In this document: one piece after another, positions 1 through 7,643 of the stretch | Position numbering within the stretch: position 1 is the first letter of the stretch | Layout of the letters: each line of letters starts with the position of its first letter | Assembly (NCBI RefSeq): GCF_001429765.1 | Contig: NZ_LMJB01000001.1 | Coordinates: 477,268-541,267, forward strand | DNA from: Flavobacterium sp. Root901 | Lineage (GTDB): Bacteria > Bacteroidota > Bacteroidia > Flavobacteriales > Flavobacteriaceae | Direction of reading: 5' to 3' | Length of the DNA: 64,000 nucleotides | Translations under genes and position numbers: made by a program | The notes under the pieces: model-generated | Databases searched by the model: none | Told to the model about the DNA's origin: nothing | What the model saw: the letters and a program-made list of their open reading frames with translations, nothing else

Positions 1-739
1 CTTCAAATCGGGTTATGTTCGGAATATGATTGACTTCTAATAAATTTTTAGAGCCATCTTTTGCAACGATGTAATCATTTCCTATCATATCCATCTGTAA
101 AACATTCTTGATATAAAGCGTGTCTTCCAGTAAATCCTGATCGACAGGCATAAAATTGGCATTATCAGGATGAATTGATTTTAACCAATCGTCACCTTCT
201 AGTTTTATCTGCCAATAAGTTTCTCCAATCATCATGATACGAACAGCATCGCCTTCAAAATAAGGCTCGATGGTTGCGGTAAATTCGCTTTCCCATTCTC
301 CGGTAAAACGATGTTTGTTTTCACCACAATGCCAGTTTCCCCATTTTGCAATCGTATTTCCGGTTGTGTTTACAGAAGCGCCTGCACTTATAAATCCGCG
401 TGGTACACTGAATCTTGAAAGAGACAAAGCTTTTACCAGACATGGAATTTTAAAACGGCAGTCGAGCATTGCTGAAGCTTTTGGATAACAATCTCCGTTC
501 CAGATCGCAAGACCCGTAATGAAATCAAAATCATTATCATAAATCCCGTAATAAACCACCTTATCTACAGGAAGCATTCCAATTCCGTTTGATTTTTCCA
601 TATAAAGCACCTGATCCTTAACTACAATCTTCGGAATAGCCTGATGCCAAATAATATGTCCTGAATAACTAGCTTTTATACTATCATATTCTTCCTGTTC
701 GATACCAACTAAGGCTATTCGATTGTAATCTTGTTTCAT
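1..739 (-). CDS. ATP-grasp-like protein, 3' end beyond the window
   Basis: Open frame from ATG at 739 to the window edge, 246 codons seen. The late region resembles ATP-grasp enzymes: a segment around FEGDAVRIVMIGETYW followed by a GDDW element, then MDMIGNDYIVAKDG and LLEVNHIP, the usual metal- and ATP-binding end of the fold (LEVN). The family joins a carboxylate to an amine or thiol using ATP; the substrate here cannot be told. No TAnnTTTG promoter is visible between it and the tRNA genes upstream, so it may be read with them. Its place beside an RNA-repair island is suggestive only. The ATP-grasp call is moderately sure. Confidence 0.6.
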   Translation of the reverse strand, partial: MKQDYNRIALVGIEQEEYDSIKASYSGHIIWHQAIPKIVVKDQVLYMEKSNGIGMLPVDKVVYYGIYDNDFDFITGLAIWNGDCYPKASAMLDCRFKIPCLVKALSLSRFSVPRGFISAGASVNTTGNTIAKWGNWHCGENKHRFTGEWESEFTATIEPYFEGDAVRIMMIGETYWQIKLEGDDWLKSIHPDNANFMPVDQDLLEDTLYIKNVLQMDMIGNDYIVAKDGSKNLLEVNHIPNITRFE

Positions 740-801
740 AACTTTTGTTTTATATTGTTAAACTTCATTTTTTTGAAAGTTCAATTTGAACATTTCACTT
801 G

Positions 802-874
802 TACAGGAAGAGAGACTCGAACTCTCAGAAAACAGATCCTAAATCTGCCGCGTCTACCATTTCGCCATTCCTGC
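802..874 (-). tRNA. tRNA-Leu (UAG)
   Basis: Cloverleaf on the minus strand: acceptor GCAGGAA with TTCCTGT, T-arm GAGAG/CTCTC with loop TTCGAGT, anticodon loop TTTAGGA giving UAG. The variable region is short for a leucine tRNA (about six bases instead of a long arm). Confidence 0.88.
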
Positions 875-879
875 ATATG

Positions 880-951
880 TCTGGGAAGCAGGATTCGAAC
901 CTGCGACCTCCCGCGTCCAAGGCGGGTAAACAACCACCGTTATCTTCCCAG
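880..951 (-). tRNA. tRNA-Pro (UGG)
   Basis: Cloverleaf with acceptor CTGGGAA/TTCCCAG, anticodon stem CCCGC/GCGGG and loop CTTGGAC (anticodon UGG), and T-arm GCAGG/CCTGC. Second of four tRNAs in tandem. Confidence 0.9.
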
Positions 952-1049
952 ATTGTTTTTTTTTAGGTTCTGAGGGACTAAGATTCTAAGAGACTAAGTT
1001 TTTATCTTAGAACCTCAGCATCTCAGCATCTTAGAAGCTTTAAAAAAAG

Positions 1050-1122
1050 CGGCCCATACGGGAGTCGAACCCGTTTCTCCCGAGAGACAGTCGGGAAGGT
1101 TAGCCAGTAACCCCAATGAGCC
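1050..1122 (-). tRNA. tRNA-Asp (GUC)
   Basis: Acceptor GGCTCAT pairs with ATGGGCC (one G-U). Anticodon stem CCCGA/TCGGG with loop CTGTCTC gives GUC. T-arm ACGGG/CCCGT with loop TTCGACT. Discriminator G, as expected for tRNA-Asp. Confidence 0.9.
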
Positions 1123-1146
1123 AGTTCCTTCTAGAGAACATTTCTT

Positions 1147-1219
1147 TGATTTTGGAAGGAATCGAACCTTCAGCCTATTGGGTATAATCCAATTGCTCTG
1201 CCAGTTGAGCTACAAAATC
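1147..1219 (-). tRNA. tRNA with anticodon UAU (Ile, AUA codons)
   Basis: Acceptor GATTTTG/CAAAATC, D-arm GCTC/GAGC, T-arm GAAGG/CCTTC. The anticodon stem ATTGG/CCAAT closes a 7-base loop ATTATAC, so positions 34-36 are UAU. Most bacteria read AUA with a lysidine-modified CAU tRNA, so UAU is unusual. All stems are intact, so it looks like a working tRNA. Confidence 0.82.
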
Positions 1220-1236
1220 ACTTTATTTTTGGACAT

Positions 1237-1264
1237 AAAAAAAGCACCCGGTTAAAGGTGCTTT
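1237..1264 (-). terminator. intrinsic terminator, minus strand
   Basis: Stem AAAGCACC/GGTGCTTT (1241-1248 with 1257-1264) followed on the minus strand by a run of T. It ends a minus-strand transcript coming from the right, upstream of tRNA-Ile. Confidence 0.7.
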
Positions 1265-1440
1265 ACAAAATTCAACATGATATAACTATCCTATTGCCTG
1301 TATATGTGCACCAGCCTTGCAAAACATCCAAGATCGAAACCTGGGTTTAGCAGTTGTTTGTTATATATGTTATTTTGTAAAGCCATTTTTATTATGTTAT
1401 TATATTTTGTTTTATGTTTGAAATTCTATGTTCTGATTTT
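1240..1440 (-). ncRNA. candidate small RNA with a tRNA-size folded core
   Basis: No credible ORF lies here, yet a minus-strand promoter-like element (1447-1454) and a terminator (1237-1264) frame about 200 nt. Inside, 1373-1384 and 1313-1324 can pair as a 12-position stem with one A-C mismatch. They enclose a T-arm-like hairpin, CCAGG with loop TTTCGAT and CTTGG. The 72-nt core therefore resembles an acceptor plus T-arm without clear D or anticodon arms. It could be a decayed tRNA or an unrelated sRNA. Confidence 0.4.
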
Positions 1441-1446
1441 CTTCGG

Positions 1447-1454
1447 CAAAGATA
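1447..1454 (-). promoter_or_regulatory. promoter -7 element for the candidate small RNA
   Basis: TATCTTTG on the minus strand matches the Bacteroidota -7 consensus TAnnTTTG. A TTTG lies about 21 bases upstream (near 1476) as a possible -33 element. Confidence 0.5.
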
Positions 1455-1746
1455 AAGTCGAAAAAATCAATTCTCCAAATTTATTTTTAAATTATTTTAC
1501 TGATTATCAATAACTTAAACTTAAATTATAAGCATAAGGGTCCTTGTCCGCAAACGTGTGCAGATTTATTTTTGTATCAAATGACTGTCTCTCATCAGAT
1601 TACTTTTCAAGATTATATTTCAATATTTAGTTTATGCATTAAACATTTGTTCGGTTATTTTTTTAATTATTTTTAGTTAAGCTTTAAATTTTATCATTTA
1701 GAGTCTTTTTTTATCATATTTATCAAAATCGAAAGAGCCTTAAAAC

Positions 1747-1780
1747 AAAAAAAGCGTCCCAATATTAGGACGCTTTTTAT
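1747..1780. terminator. bidirectional intrinsic terminator
   Basis: Perfect stem AAAAGCGTCC/GGACGCTTTT with T-runs on both strands. It directly follows the small ORF at 1800-1904 on the minus strand. The stretch 1500-1740 holds nothing else that I recognise. Confidence 0.8.
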
Positions 1781-1799
1781 ATTTTATGCTGAATTAAAT

Positions 1800-1904
1800 C
1801 TACATTTTACATTTCAATTCTACAAAATACATATTACGCCTGTAATCGTCAGCAGGAAATTTCCCTATCAGAAGATCATTATTGTGTATTGCAGACAGTT
1901 TCAT
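1800..1904 (-). CDS. small ORF of 34 residues, unknown function
   Basis: ATG at 1904 to TAG at 1800; the protein starts MKLSAIHNNDLLIGKF and ends YFVELKCKM. No known domain, signal peptide or membrane segment. Gene status rests on context: a TAnnTTTG element sits about 30 bp upstream (1934-1941) and a strong terminator begins 20 bp after the stop, so it looks like a single-gene transcript. It could instead be a small RNA with a chance ORF. Confidence 0.4.
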   Translation of the reverse strand: MKLSAIHNNDLLIGKFPADDYRRNMYFVELKCKM

Positions 1905-1933
1905 AAGTATGTATTTTATTTTTATTTCGGTGG

Positions 1934-1941
1934 CAAATGTA
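1934..1941 (-). promoter_or_regulatory. promoter -7 element for the 34-residue ORF
   Basis: TACATTTG on the minus strand. TTG near 1964-1966 is a possible -33 element with a spacer of about 22. Confidence 0.5.
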
Positions 1942-1993
1942 ATTATTTTAAATAAAAAATTAACAATTTGCTTTGAATTTGTTAGATAATATT

Positions 1994-3052
1994 TTATTGA
2001 TACAATTCTTCTCTAATTTTAATTAAAGTCTGAATTGCTTTTTCTTCATTTGGTTTCTCTGGCAGACTTGATGTCAGGTAATGATTTTCTATTGAATCGA
2101 TTAAACTATCTGCCATTTCGAGTAAATCATCGTATTCTTTATTTCCGGCTTTTATGTCTAATAATTCTTCGCGGTTAGAAACTCGAATATTTAATTTTCC
2201 TGTTGAAAGAATCTGCTCAGCCGTTTGCAAAAGCCTGATCGTGTGCATCATGTTTTTGCTGTCGTAATTTTTTCCGTGTTGTTGGTTCGTATTATAACGT
2301 TCTTCGTTGCGTTTTTCAATCCAACTCCAATATTCGGTGTATTCTTTACAATATTTCGAATAGCCATCCTGATTGCAGGATAAATAACCAATCAATCTTT
2401 CGTTTTTCGGAATCGACGAAAGCGAAACTTCATTAGAGGTTTCTTTCTGAATTATTCCTTTGTAACCCAACGTTTTTTCGGCATCGTAAAACATTGCAAA
2501 CATTCCTTTTGAATTGGGCATATCGACCAAACCAATTTTTTCTTGCTCCAAATTATTTTCTACCAGAAATTCTAAAACCGAAACCGTTTTATAATCTTTT
2601 AAAACATAACAAAAATCCAAAAGGCTTTTCTTTTCTTTCGGCAACGGATTTACGATTTTCTTGTTTAAACCTCTCGCCTTTTTGATCTGCGTAACAGCAT
2701 AACCCGCAAAAGAATCTTTGCAGAGTTTAGATAAAAAATCTTCGATTCTAAGCTTTTCCATCAACGGATGTTTGTACAAAATACAATCTTCCGGTGAAGC
2801 CAAAATCTCCAATATATTTGGATTATTCTTGATCAATAATTCTACAAAACGACCAATCTCATAATAAACCTCATCATTAGTTTCATTAGCAACCTGCGGA
2901 ATATAATCTAAGCCAAAGAATTTTTCTTTTGGAAGATAATAAACACCTTTTATATCCGTGTCTGATGTCGGTGTATTTAACCCAAAAGATCTACTTCCTG
3001 AAATTACTTCAAAAAGGATTAGGTTTTGGGATTTTAGGGTTTGGATGGTCAT
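1994..3052 (-). CDS. RlaP/YcgL-type predicted nucleotidyltransferase
   Basis: 352 residues. The N-terminus has the pol-beta nucleotidyltransferase signature, SGSRSFGLNTPTSDTD: Gly19-Ser20, then Asp31 and Asp33 as metal ligands, as in the YcgL family (Pfam PF10127, named RlaP for RNA-ligase association). The long helical C-terminus is typical. Members are predicted to transfer a nucleotide to RNA or protein; the substrate is unknown. The ATG overlaps the stop of the ATPase gene upstream by one base, so the two are translationally linked. Last gene of a three-gene unit holding a second, divergent RlaP. Confidence 0.8.
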   Translation of the reverse strand: MTIQTLKSQNLILFEVISGSRSFGLNTPTSDTDIKGVYYLPKEKFFGLDYIPQVANETNDEVYYEIGRFVELLIKNNPNILEILASPEDCILYKHPLMEKLRIEDFLSKLCKDSFAGYAVTQIKKARGLNKKIVNPLPKEKKSLLDFCYVLKDYKTVSVLEFLVENNLEQEKIGLVDMPNSKGMFAMFYDAEKTLGYKGIIQKETSNEVSLSSIPKNERLIGYLSCNQDGYSKYCKEYTEYWSWIEKRNEERYNTNQQHGKNYDSKNMMHTIRLLQTAEQILSTGKLNIRVSNREELLDIKAGNKEYDDLLEMADSLIDSIENHYLTSSLPEKPNEEKAIQTLIKIREELYQ

Positions 3053-5043
3053 TATTTTTGTGTAATAAAATTATAAATTTCAATTGTTAAATTTTTAATT
3101 TCTTTATTCTTAGAAAAAACGATCCAAGGAAAATCTGCTTCTAATACTTTTTCACTTAATCCTCTTTTATCTATAATAGTACCATAAGTACCATTTTTTT
3201 TAGTTTCAAAAAATGATTTATTAAGAATATAAACCTTTCCTTTTTTGCTAATTTCTTCTCTCAAATTATATAAAAAATTACCAATATATTCTTTTTTAAA
3301 TTTATCAGCATCAATTTTCCCCAGTGCTAATTCTATTTTATTTTGAATTTCTACTGCATATTGATTTACTAATTTTTCATTACAGAAATTAATCATAACC
3401 TTTTTCCAAATGTCATTGGTAAGCAAATTTTCAATTTCTCTAACGTTCCAAATAATTTTAGGTTTAAAATTATCTGATTCAGCATTTTTTAAAGCTTCTA
3501 ATCTTTCAAACTTTTGTTTATTTTTCGTTTTATTTACTGCATCTGAATCTGCTAATAAAAATATCCTATTACTAAGAGATAAAGATTTAATATCTTTAAT
3601 AACAAATTCTTTTTTTTCATCTTCTATTTCATCTTCAAAAATATAATGATCAATATTAGATCCTGCATATTCAAAAAATGCAAAATCTATATCCTCTTTT
3701 GGATAAGATTTTCCAATTGAATCACAGTATGATTTTAAGAATGCTTTTATATAATTTCTATCTGATATTCCTTCTACCCAAATACTACAATTTGCCATGA
3801 AAACAGATGAATTATTCACTCCCAATTCCTTAAGTAATTTGTTATCTCCTCTATTTACATTTTTAATAATAAAATGTTTATCGTTTAATTTATTATTTCT
3901 TGGAGAAAATGAATAAATTGAAACATTATCTTTCTCAATCGTTAGGTCTAAAAAATGATTTGAATGAGTGGTAATTACATATCTTAGATTTTTCTTTTTT
4001 AAATCTTCATTATTAGTTATCTGTTCTAAAAACAATCTTTGCATTCCTGGATGAAGATTCAATTCTGGTTCATCAATAAAAATAAATGATTCAGACTCCG
4101 CCATAAAAATTTTATACATTAATACTATTAAAGCTTGAATTCCATCTCCTAAGTCATACAATTTTCTATCTTTATCTCCAGCTACATGAATAATAATCAG
4201 TTCTGATTCATTAATTCCCTTTTCATTATCATTTTTATCAAATTTAGCTACTATATCAATCTCCTTGCCATCAAAAAAATTGTCACGTAAAAAATTTTCA
4301 AATTTTTCAAATTGTTCTCTTACAGATTTCTCTGAATTTCTAGAATTTAAAATTTCCTTATATAGATGTAAACCTGTAAAAACATCAACATCAATTTTAT
4401 CTAACTGATAATTATTATTTAAAGTCTCCAAATAAATATCACTTTCAATTTTAGAATATTTTTCTGAAACGAAATTAAACAATGAATGAGCTGTTCTTAA
4501 TGTAGGTATATAATACTTTTTAAAATCTCTGAATACATAAATGAAGTCATTATTAATTGTTGAATAGTTTGACAAATAATAACTCTGCAATTGAAAAATT
4601 TTTAAATTATTAATATTTATTTTATTTTGATTAATTGTTTTAGTAATATTTTCAAAATCATCAAAATATAGTTCCTTAAGTCGATTTTCATATAAAATTT
4701 TAGCTTTCTGTGCATCAGGGCTTCCTCCTCCAACATAAATTGTTGTTTTTGATTTTTGATCATAACTCTCATACTGGCTATCTATCAAGTTATTAATCTG
4801 TGAAATTTCGCGATTATAATCCTTTACTTCATTTTTAAAAAGATGTAAATCTTTAACTCCCGCAAAATAATTATTAGACATTAATCTTCTAATAAACCTA
4901 CTTTTACCACTATTGTTTGCTCCTATAATTATATTAATAGAATTAAATTTTGGAAAAAAAGAAATATTTTCTTCCTCTTCATTTAAAAAATAATCTTTTA
5001 GATTAATATCCTTAGAAAAAATTAAATCAAAAACATTTTTCAT
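3052..5043 (-). CDS. OLD-like AAA ATPase with C-terminal TOPRIM domain
   Basis: 663 residues. ABC/SMC-type ATPase: Walker A GANNSGKS (41-48), signature region LGDGIQAL (298-304), Walker B IFIDEPE (321-327) and H-loop TTHS (His360). A TOPRIM-like nuclease domain follows, with WVEGISD (Glu424), LLADSD (Asp499, Asp501) and REIENL near 535. This is the layout of OLD nucleases and, split in two genes, of PARIS AriA/AriB, whose AriB cuts tRNA. An antiphage or RNA-cutting effector is an inference. The ATG overlaps the upstream RlaP stop (ATGA), and the stop overlaps the downstream RlaP start, so the three form one operon. Base composition is more AT-rich than its neighbours. Confidence 0.8.
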   Translation of the reverse strand: MKNVFDLIFSKDINLKDYFLNEEEENISFFPKFNSINIIIGANNSGKSRFIRRLMSNNYFAGVKDLHLFKNEVKDYNREISQINNLIDSQYESYDQKSKTTIYVGGGSPDAQKAKILYENRLKELYFDDFENITKTINQNKININNLKIFQLQSYYLSNYSTINNDFIYVFRDFKKYYIPTLRTAHSLFNFVSEKYSKIESDIYLETLNNNYQLDKIDVDVFTGLHLYKEILNSRNSEKSVREQFEKFENFLRDNFFDGKEIDIVAKFDKNDNEKGINESELIIIHVAGDKDRKLYDLGDGIQALIVLMYKIFMAESESFIFIDEPELNLHPGMQRLFLEQITNNEDLKKKNLRYVITTHSNHFLDLTIEKDNVSIYSFSPRNNKLNDKHFIIKNVNRGDNKLLKELGVNNSSVFMANCSIWVEGISDRNYIKAFLKSYCDSIGKSYPKEDIDFAFFEYAGSNIDHYIFEDEIEDEKKEFVIKDIKSLSLSNRIFLLADSDAVNKTKNKQKFERLEALKNAESDNFKPKIIWNVREIENLLTNDIWKKVMINFCNEKLVNQYAVEIQNKIELALGKIDADKFKKEYIGNFLYNLREEISKKGKVYILNKSFFETKKNGTYGTIIDKRGLSEKVLEADFPWIVFSKNKEIKNLTIEIYNFITQK

Positions 5044-5795
5044 ATTTTAACTTTTATAAACTCCCTAAAAAACAAATCCAACTCCTCATTCAACTTCTTC
5101 CCGCTTCCCAATTTACTTGCGTTTTCCTGATTAAATTTTATCGTTTCCAATAAAAAATCAGTTATTAAAGTTTCTTTTGGGTGTAAGTATTTTTCGTCCT
5201 GAGTTGCTTTTATTTGTTGTAATTCCAGTATTTTTTCCTGTATGTTTTTGGGTGCTATTGGCAAAACTTCGGCAAAAGCAACGGGCGGAAAAGTATTGTT
5301 TTCTATAATCCATTTTCCTGCCAATGCGGTGCGGAGGGCGTAGAAATAACTTTTTAGTTTTACTTCTTCCATTTCGCAGACCTCCATAAAGTTTTTTGTT
5401 GTTCCCAAATAATGGTGCAAAACTGCTATGGGCGAAAAACATTCTAAAGCTATCTCACGCATTTGTTTGGCGAAATCTTCGTTCTCAAAATACACTACAG
5501 GCGAAAACAACCATTCCAACAAAGATGCATTAGATTTTGCTAACATTTTTACGGATTTCCTTAAATCCCAGCCGGAACCGTCAAGATCGTCTTCGGTCAT
5601 AAATTCGATTACATCAGGTTTTTCCCAAAGTGATAAATAATACTCGGGTTTGTGTTTGTATATAAAACGAATATCGTAGTCACTGTCGGGAGAAGCAAAT
5701 CCCCAGGCACGGCTTCCAGATTCTACAGCAAAGAGTATTTCTACGTCTTTCTGTTTCTCAATTTCTTTTAATTTTTGAAGTATTTTTTCTTTCAT
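5040..5795 (-). CDS. RlaP/YcgL-type predicted nucleotidyltransferase
   Basis: Nucleotidyltransferase signature ESGSRAWGFASPDSDYD near the N-terminus, with Gly-Ser and two Asp residues of the metal site; the rest fits the YcgL (PF10127) family. I start at ATG 5795 (251 residues). A TTG at 5807 extends the frame by four codons, but that TTG is the end of a TAnnTTTG promoter element, so it is unlikely to be transcribed. The messenger may be almost leaderless. First gene of the unit with the OLD-like ATPase and the second RlaP; its stop overlaps the ATPase start by four bases. Confidence 0.82.
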   Translation of the reverse strand: MKEKILQKLKEIEKQKDVEILFAVESGSRAWGFASPDSDYDIRFIYKHKPEYYLSLWEKPDVIEFMTEDDLDGSGWDLRKSVKMLAKSNASLLEWLFSPVVYFENEDFAKQMREIALECFSPIAVLHHYLGTTKNFMEVCEMEEVKLKSYFYALRTALAGKWIIENNTFPPVAFAEVLPIAPKNIQEKILELQQIKATQDEKYLHPKETLITDFLLETIKFNQENASKLGSGKKLNEELDLFFREFIKVKI

Positions 5796-5804
5796 GACTG
5801 GTTT

Positions 5805-5812
5805 CAAATGTA
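5805..5812 (-). promoter_or_regulatory. promoter -7 element of the RlaP/ATPase operon
   Basis: TACATTTG on the minus strand, ten bases before ATG 5795. It argues against the TTG start at 5807. Confidence 0.6.
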
Positions 5813-5970
5813 AGTAAACGGGAAATGTTTTAACTAAGTAATTACACGGGTTTTTTAAAGATTCTGAGGTGCTAAGGTTCTAAGCTTTGCTGCGAAGATG
5901 CTAAGGCGCAAAGTTTTTTTATTCTTCGCATTTAATGATCTCGCAAAGTCGCGGAGGCGCAAAGTTTTTT

Positions 5971-6098
5971 TGCCACAAATTCACGGATTTTTCTTTTTGA
6001 TAAAATTTATTACAGATAATTCGTGAATTCATGTTTGCCACAAATTCACGGATTTTTCTTTTTGATAAAATTTATTACAGATAATTCGTGAATTCATG
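5971..6098. repeat. two tandem copies of a 65-bp palindrome-bearing unit
   Basis: The unit beginning TGCCACAAATTCACGG occurs at 5971 and again at 6036, nearly identical over 63 bases. Each copy contains an internal inverted repeat (ATTCACG with CGTGAAT). The gap 5796-6195 otherwise holds AT-rich repeat debris (GCAAAGT motifs) and no ORF. Confidence 0.85.
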
Positions 6099-6123
6099 GC
6101 GGCAAAACTTTATAGAGCTGCTT

Positions 6124-6151
6124 GCGGAGATGTCTCCTTCGTCGACATGAC
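6124..6151. repeat. half copy of a dispersed palindrome
   Basis: GCGGAGATGTCTCCTTCG and following bases match, with few changes, the right arm of the inverted repeat at 29913-30005. Confidence 0.55.
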
Positions 6152-6195
6152 AAAAAACAGCCTAAACTGTGTGTGGCTTTGCGATAAAATAAAAG

Positions 6196-6882
6196 CTATT
6201 CTTCCAAAAAATCTTCTAAAAATCCGATGAACTTTTTTCCATCAGCAGACCATCTTAAACCTTGTCCGTTTGCTAGTCTTATTTCGTAAACCAAACCGTG
6301 TTTGTAATGGTAAAAAATATTCCACCATGTTTTATGAGCTATAATGTACTCGATGAGTTTTTCTACTTTTTCTTTTTTTTGAATCGTGTTTCCTTTTACT
6401 TCTCCAAAAATACTGTTTTTATTTCTGCCCACATGTTTTTCCCAAGCTCTGACTACAATAGAAATTTCTTTGTTAAAAGGCTCAAAACAACTTTCTAAAA
6501 GAGTTACTCTGGCAGGCGGAATTCCGTTTTGATCACGCACGCTGGCGGGAGTTAAACGTTGTCCTAAAATAAGTAACAGCTTTTCAAACGGCGTTTGCTC
6601 AAAAGCCTGAATTAAACTCGTCTGCAACTGTTGGGAATCCTTTTCTAAATCTTCTAAAACGGTTTTAAAATAAGAAACGGCATCCTGCACCGAAACGATA
6701 ATTTCGTCTTTGAAATAAGGAAGTCTCGAAATTTCTCCTTCCTGATGGTAAAATACAATCAGGTTTTCTGAAAAAAGCTGCAGGTTCTCATCCGTCAAAA
6801 ACAAAGCATATTTTTCTTTCCAGCTTTTATTAAGAAGCGGAATTACAGCTTTTATTTCATAAAAAAGTAGATTTGGTTTCAT
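6196..6882 (-). CDS. conserved hypothetical protein in the RNA-repair island
   Basis: 228 residues, unrecognised. No signal peptide or membrane segment; mostly helical, with a conserved-looking middle (GQRLTPASVRDQNGIPPAR) and several Trp and His residues near the C-terminus (KTWWNIFYHYKHG). Its ATG is two bases from the stop of the DUF434 gene upstream, so they are very likely co-translated; TatD comes before both. This neighbourhood suggests a part in nucleic-acid processing, but nothing in the protein itself shows an activity. Confidence 0.7.
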   Translation of the reverse strand: MKPNLLFYEIKAVIPLLNKSWKEKYALFLTDENLQLFSENLIVFYHQEGEISRLPYFKDEIIVSVQDAVSYFKTVLEDLEKDSQQLQTSLIQAFEQTPFEKLLLILGQRLTPASVRDQNGIPPARVTLLESCFEPFNKEISIVVRAWEKHVGRNKNSIFGEVKGNTIQKKEKVEKLIEYIIAHKTWWNIFYHYKHGLVYEIRLANGQGLRWSADGKKFIGFLEDFLEE

Positions 6883-6884
6883 CT

Positions 6885-7601
6885 TTATTCACAGCTAATT
6901 ACAGTTCCCTCTACACTCATTTGTGATAGAATATATTTCATTAAATTAAAACTAGCTGGTGCATTATCCAGAATCCATGCATCAGAAGTTATGGCAATAT
7001 AATCACTTTCGGCAATGACCTTATCTGGATTGTTTACTAATTGCACTTCCCAGTTTAAATTATTTCCGAAAGCGGTTTCTTCTATTATTTGTTTCAATTT
7101 TCCGCTGTTAGAAACGGGTTTATCAAATAACCAGACCGCTTTTTTAATTTTTTCTTTTATAAAAAAATCCATTATAATTTCAATCGCCTGCGAAGTCTGT
7201 TTTACCTTTTTATAAGTTCCGTAAACACTTGACAAATCGCGAATAAAACCATCCTGTCCTTTAAAAACATAACCGTTTGACAAAGTACTTTCGAGTAAAA
7301 TGAGAGCATTAAATCCATCAATACAAATCTCTTTTCCTTCCAGATCCTGCCTTTGAACTTCTTTTGACTTTCGGTCTTCAATTTGTTGTTGAGAAGCACT
7401 CATTCCCCGAACGGCCTGCTGCTGACGTGCATTCAATCTGTAACGGTTTCCAACTAAAGACAGCGTAGATTTTTCACCATACCCTCTGCTCAGGAAATAG
7501 TGCATATCGGTTACAGCTTCTTTTAATTTTAACTGCATTTTTGCGGTTCCAAATAACGCATCATCGCTGGCTTCTTTTCCTCTATTTTTAAGATTTGTCA
7601 T
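6885..7601 (-). CDS. DUF434/DUF5616 protein, PIN-like
   Basis: 238 residues. An N-terminal helical DUF434 segment (about 20-75) rich in Arg and Gln is followed by a DUF5616-like domain (about 88-235). Its motifs resemble a PIN-type nuclease: ICIDGFNAL with Asp95 after a hydrophobic strand, LFDKPVSNSGK, and a late AITSDAWILD. An RNase activity is plausible for the fold but unproven for this family. It lies between tatD (42 bp upstream) and the 228-residue protein (2 bp downstream), a short operon of possible nucleases beside the ligase operon. Confidence 0.75.
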   Translation of the reverse strand: MTNLKNRGKEASDDALFGTAKMQLKLKEAVTDMHYFLSRGYGEKSTLSLVGNRYRLNARQQQAVRGMSASQQQIEDRKSKEVQRQDLEGKEICIDGFNALILLESTLSNGYVFKGQDGFIRDLSSVYGTYKKVKQTSQAIEIIMDFFIKEKIKKAVWLFDKPVSNSGKLKQIIEETAFGNNLNWEVQLVNNPDKVIAESDYIAITSDAWILDNAPASFNLMKYILSQMSVEGTVISCE

Positions 7602-7643
7602 GATCTGAAATGTTTTTATTCTAGCAGTTGTTAAGAACTGAGA

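Noticed and set aside
270..488. 72-codon plus-strand ORF
   Set aside because: Shadow of the ATP-grasp reading frame on the minus strand.
1304..1513. 69-codon plus-strand ORF
   Set aside because: Hydrophobic, AT-driven frame over a minus-strand promoter and the tRNA-like core; no ribosome-site or promoter support.
5805..5807. TTG at 5807 as start of the RlaP gene
   Set aside because: It is part of a TACATTTG promoter element; ATG 5795 follows four codons later.
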